From contig CM055111.1 of assembly GCA_029204225.1 (NCBI GenBank), forward strand, positions 20,525,003 to 20,589,002: a stretch of 64,000 nt of DNA, written 5' to 3'. The notes beneath the pieces were generated by a model that saw only the letters and a list, made by a program, of their open reading frames with translations, was not told the origin of the DNA and did not search any database. Positions 58,213 to 64,000 of the stretch are shown piece after piece; positions within the stretch are counted from its first letter, which is position 1; each line of letters opens with the position of its first letter. The position numbers and the translations under genes were made by a program. This stretch comes from Diphasiastrum complanatum (lineage: Eukaryota; Streptophyta; Lycopodiopsida; Lycopodiales; Lycopodiaceae).

Positions 58213-58390
58213 TTGTTTTCTTTCCTCCTGTTCTTCTTTACTTTTCTTTACTGCCCGCTTGCCATTTCAACAAAAATTTTGTTGTGCTTTCTTGTTCACA
58301 CCATCAAGATACTATCAGATCAGGCATACAAACAGTCTTTCTCTGAGCAAACCACAAAAGTTATTAAGCAATTTCATGAGCAGATCTGCA

Positions 58391-58957
58391 ATCATGAATC
58401 CTTATTACTATCCAGTAGCAAGGCGAGAACCGTTTCCAGCCACCAAGGTCAAGAATAGAATATTTTGGCCCAAGCTCACAGGTGTCGATACCAACAATTT
58501 AGCCAAAGACATGGTCACCAACTGCCGTGTATTCTACCAGAAGCACCATGGCAACCCTGATCGCGACTTCAGATATTTTGCGGACAATTGCGGCCTGGTA
58601 GCATTTTTGGTAGAACTCAAGGGTTTTTGGGATCGAGGACTACCCCCAACAGCACTTGATATCAATAACCCACTACGAACGCAAGAAGATCACATCAGCG
58701 TAGTGAGGCTTTATTATCGCACTGCACTCACTTCAGCCCTGCACGTTGATATGGTGGAGCTATGAAAAATCCACAACTTTCTACAAGGTGTGGTCCATTA
58801 TTACAAACCAATGCCCTTCCTGAACAAACTACGATGGCAAATGATGGAGGGCATCGACACCACAATCTACCACTCCCAACAGCAACTTGCCTCCAAGAAG
58901 CACAGAAGATCCAAGAAGAAAAGGCTTCGGGACCACCAATCAAATAAGGAGGGGGAT
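58391..58957 (+). CDS. Extra ORF between integrase and 3' LTR
   Basis: One frame runs from ATG 58394 (MNPYYYPVARREPFPATKVK) through a single TGA at 58763-58765 to ~58957, about 190 codons. Features: a basic N-terminus, a central FADNCGLVAFLVELKGFWDRGL stretch, LYYRTALTSALHVDMVEL, and a strongly basic C-terminus (KKHRRSKKKRLRDH) that could bind nucleic acid or act as a nuclear signal. No membrane segment, so it is not env-like. I recognise no family. Extra 3' ORFs of unknown role occur in some plant gypsy lineages. Confidence 0.45.
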
Positions 58958-58959
58958 AA

Positions 58960-59771
58960 TGTTAGCATCTGCGCTAACATAGAAAAATAAATAAAAAAAT
59001 AAAACTCCGTGGCATGTGTTTTGTAAGTCCATGTACGAGTGTTTGTTAATAAACTTCCGCCATGGCATGTGTTTTGTAAGCCTATGAGTAGAAGCTTAAA
59101 AAATAATAAAATAGCTTAAACTTAGATTTAGAACTTAAACTTAGGAAACTTGAGATTAGAAATATTTTGTCTTAAGTTTTCCTAAGTTAAGAAACTTTGA
59201 AGTTCTAAATCCTAAATTAGAAGTTCTAGAAAGGCTAGAAATAGATTAGTCCCATAAGTTAGTGGATACTTATGGAAGACCCTCCTTGCCATAAAAGGAG
59301 AGATATTTGCCTTGTAAATAACACTTTGAGATTATGCTAAATTGCTCTCTCTTTGAGATTATCATTCTATTTCTTTGTGTTCCCATTGGAAGGTACATAG
59401 CTTTGAGGGAAGGTGCTCGGACCTCCTCTTGTCTCCTTTCATTGGTTTTTTTTCATTGTGGCATATTTTTAATTGCTCTATGCTTAGTTTAGCCACAATC
59501 TTCGTTCTCAATCCCTTTGGGTGTTAATCTAGAATTTAGTTTAATCACCTTGCTAATTGGGTAAGCCTTAGTAAGGTTTTGTGTTTTGTCATCTTAGATA
59601 GTTTCAATTCCGTGTTGAGCATTAGTTGGGGAAGCCTTACTGCTTCTGTCATTATTCTTTATTTTCACATTTTTGTTTGAAGCTTGGTAGAAACTTAGAA
59701 AGTGGACGATCCTCCCTATACTACACTGCATCATAAGTAGATCTAGCACAAACAAGATTTACTTCCAACAT
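58960..59771 (+). repeat. 3' LTR of the gypsy element
   Basis: Preceded by a polypurine tract (AAGGAGGGGGATAA). Begins TGTTAGCATCTGCGCTAACA, itself a small inverted repeat, and ends TTCCAACA. Contains GGCATGTGTTTTGTAAG twice (~59011 and ~59064) and alternating AACTTAGGAAAC/TAAGTTTTCCTAAG inverted words near 59130-59190. Confidence 0.75.
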
Positions 59772-59819
59772 CGACCTTGCAGACTGGTTTTCATCAATCA
59801 ACAATGATATCTCAACAAC

Positions 59820-60290
59820 ATGTTGTAAAAGTATGGAATGGCCAACTGCAAACCAAGTCACTTTCCACTCGACCCTGGACTAAAGCCATCAAAGGAATAG
59901 TCTCCTCAAACTGAGGCTGAAAAGGAGGAAATAAAGCGATACCCGTTTCATTCCATCATTGGCTCAACGATGTACGCAATGATCTACACGCGACCAGACC
60001 TTGCATATTCGATCAGTACACTCATCCAGTTCCTATCAAATCCAGGCTTAATTCATTGGAAAGCACTAACAAAGGTCATGAAGTACATCCAAGCAACGAA
60101 AACTCTCAGCATCTGCTTCAGAGACAGCCAAACTGCCACCATCCTTGAAGCCTACACAGATGCGGATTGGACAGGAGATGTCGATACCATAAAATCAACT
60201 TTTGGATTTGTATTTTTATAAAATCAAGGCCCAATCTCATGGAACAGCCAAAAGCAGACCTCAGTTGCATTCAGCCTTAACAATCGTTCA
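59820..60290 (+). pseudogene. Copia RT/RNase H fragment
   Basis: RYPFHSIIGSTMYAMIYTRPDLAYS, LIQFLSNPGLIHWKALTKVMKYIQ, TDADWTGDVDTIKSTFGFVF and ISWNSQKQTSVAFSL are consecutive copia RT-to-RNase H landmarks. A stop follows GFVFL. There is no LTR of its own; it begins just after the gypsy 3' LTR. Confidence 0.85.
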
Positions 60291-61709
<1,419 letters not shown>

Positions 61710-62041
61710 ATGGTGGCAGGTATCAACTGGACGTCTCTCCCAGATCTTGAAGGAATTGTTAATTTACCTATTGAGGTAGCCAACGAAAATGTTAATGTAA
61801 ATTTCGCAGAGATGGACAATCCTAGGACATTCATACCTCATGTTGTCATGAACTTTTCCAAAATCGACCTTCCAAGGTTTGATGGAAAGGGAGATCCACA
61901 ACAATTTCTACAAATCTACACCCAAGCATGTAGAGCCTACGGAGACGACAGCCCGCAAGAGTTGTTACGATACTTTAAGTTGTGCCTCGTTGATACTGTG
62001 AACAAAATGAACACGATAACTGGAATATACTACAAGCCGAG
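61710..62041 (+). pseudogene. Gypsy gag 5' fragment
   Basis: ATG at 61710 (MVAGINWTSLPDLEGIV), then FSKIDLPRFDGKGDPQQFLQIYTQACRAYG, a gypsy Gag opening like that at 20.2 kb and 56.6 kb. It is cut at 62041 by insertion of a minus-strand copia LTR. Confidence 0.8.
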
Positions 62042-62683
62042 TGTGAAAACATCAGATCCAAAACATACTTGATGTATCTTAGATCTTTAGCCAAGTTTGG
62101 ATGCACATCTAGATTTAGCTACAAGATAGAAATCATCACTTTACACATGCTAGAACTTGATCTGATCATAAGCACTTAGATATAGTATGGTATTGTCCAT
62201 GTTCGTAAAACAACAATAACATACAGTCATTCACACGTGTGGATTGAAGATGAACAAGAAAAATCACATTCTACACACTAGAAATCAAGATATCTTGAGA
62301 AATACACATGAGATGGACATAGAATCAAAAGAGATGAATGCTCCACATCAAAAGAAAATATAATGATTAATTTCCCCACGCTGGTACTACTATTTATAGC
62401 TGCTAAAATGTCATTTGGCCAATTGCCCTAAACTAACCCTAAATGGTAACTTCTTGGTACTTCATAAAAAAAACCTAGAAATTCTAGTCTAGATGCAATG
62501 TATCAATATTAGCCAATTAGAATGGGTCCAAATCTGATCTCATCCATTTATCTACTTGCCAAAAATAGTACAAACATTATTTAGGCCTTTATTGACAAAA
62601 ATAAATCTATCTCTAAGTTAAAATTTCATATTGGCCTCAAAATTGCCAAGATAAATCAACCAAACTAGTTGGCAGTTTTCACA
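62042..62683 (-). repeat. Copia 3' LTR (minus strand)
   Basis: Ends TGTGAAAAC at 62042 and GTTTTCACA at 62683. On the minus strand it is preceded by a purine tract, GAAGAGGGAG, the expected polypurine primer. Contains ACACGTGT at 62235. The right-hand LTR of this element would lie beyond the window. Confidence 0.8.
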
Positions 62684-63325
62684 CTCCCTCTTCAACTAGT
62701 TTTAGCATAGATTTGACCACACTACTTTTATCCATCAGACCTCCTTTCTATGGTTTTATAGTAACTTTCACAATTGATATAGATTATAGTTTTAGATGCT
62801 TCACTATTTCTTATATCAATTATACATATCAAGATGTTACTAGAACATGAAGAACCAAATAGAATGTAAATGCAATGATTCATCCATGCTTCCTATGACC
62901 ACTTTCTTAGTTGAAGGAATATAAACTTTGTAAGCCTTGCACACCTCACTATAACCAACAAATATACCTTTCTTTGAAGATGGATCCTCCTTTGTCATAT
63001 CATCAAGAGTAATGTTGATATAGCAAATCATCCAAAAGTTTTGAAAAACTTGACACTCAGCCTCCTACCATATAACATCTCAAAAGGGGTTTTTCCATGC
63101 AATACCACAGCCGGCCACCTATTGCACAGAAAATTGGCACACAACAAAGCTTGATTCCAAAAAGATTTAGGAAGATTTGCCCCTAACCTCATGGCTTTGG
63201 CTCCTCCACATAAGGTTCTATTCTTCCTCTCAGCCACTCCATTTTGTTGTGGTGTCCTTGGGCTTGTGTACTCCCTCGTGACCCCGTTTGCATCACAAGA
63301 TGCTTTTAACTTGGTAGAAACCCTT
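62684..63325 (-). pseudogene. Copia integrase fragment (minus strand)
   Basis: From the right: ASCDANGVTREYTSPRTPQQNGVAERKNRTLCGGAKAM with the catalytic Glu kept, LPKSFWNQALLCANFLCNRWP, TPFEMLYGRRLSVKFFKTFG, a small break, then SSKKGIFVGYSEVCKAYKVYIPSTKK. RT and RNase H, expected before the LTR, are missing, so the element has a large internal deletion. Confidence 0.85.

Positions 63326-64000
<675 letters not shown>

Larger units (their letters stand above)
51830..59771 (+). mobile_element. Ty3/gypsy retrotransposon with internally inverted gag-RT half
   Basis: Left LTR remnant ends at 52389 and right LTR at 59771; the two share ~250 bases to their ...CTTCCAACA ends. The left one is followed by TTGGCACCGTTGCCG, a Tat/Athila-type primer site. 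Plus strand: leader (52390-52715), then integrase (56997-58212), an extra ORF, purine tract and 3' LTR. Minus strand between them: gag, knuckle region and RT. Read together, leader + reversed minus segment + integrase gives a normal gypsy order. An internal inversion is therefore likelier than a second inserted element, since no LTRs bound the reversed piece. Confidence 0.75.

Overview
The window is nuclear DNA of a land plant. It carries a plant CYP98A-type cytochrome P450, a plant-type helix-loop-helix gene with GT-AG introns, an Argonaute PIWI copy, Ty1/copia and Ty3/gypsy LTR retrotransposons, and very long GA/CT microsatellites. The fungal-looking GH5 gene and the gene-poor, repeat-heavy layout suggest a seed-free plant (fern, lycophyte or bryophyte relative). 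That placement is inference, because no single sequence here fixes the species.

Layout. 0-5 kb: an intronless secreted exo-1,3-beta-glucanase (GH5) with a TATA box, then intergenic DNA with a tRNA-derived SINE. 5.35-11.26 kb: a complete LTR element with a perfect 5-bp target-site duplication (GCATT), unusual LTR ends (AGTTATG...CATAACT), a degraded gag, an integrase end plus chromodomain, and a long unrecognised middle where reverse transcriptase should be. 11.4-11.9 kb: a broken ULP1 (C48 SUMO-protease-like) gene on the minus strand. 13.9-18.7 kb: a non-autonomous LTR element with a ~147-bp tandem array and a Cys-rich gag-like ORF. 18.7-21.3 kb: a minisatellite, a solo-LTR-like block and a gypsy gag remnant. 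21.7-30.7 kb: a second ULP1-like gene, then CYP98A (intact except for one TAG codon), an Argonaute retrocopy with an open PIWI domain, and a shrunken second copy of the ULP1-start/CYP98A block.

31.2-38 kb: copia elements, one with its protease deleted and its integrase catalytic Glu replaced by Lys, abutting a copia fragment on the opposite strand. 38-43 kb: AT-rich DNA with a 130-bp CT microsatellite, a copia LTR with primer-binding site (minus strand) and a hAT transposase fragment. 43-48.7 kb: a GC-rich upstream region and a five-exon atypical helix-loop-helix gene that lacks the DNA-binding basic region. 48.7-51.8 kb: no gene seen. 51.9-59.8 kb: a gypsy element whose gag-to-RT half lies inverted relative to its integrase half, with a copia solo LTR nested inside and an extra ORF before the 3' LTR. 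59.8-64 kb: copia and gypsy fragments and microsatellites.

Functional content. Only the GH5 gene and the helix-loop-helix gene look fully intact. CYP98A enzymes act in phenylpropanoid (lignin or phenolic ester) synthesis as p-coumaroyl ester 3'-hydroxylases; this copy is one substitution from intact. The rest is mostly a nest of decayed transposons. All coordinates were read by hand; exon borders rest on GT-AG sites and reading-frame continuity.
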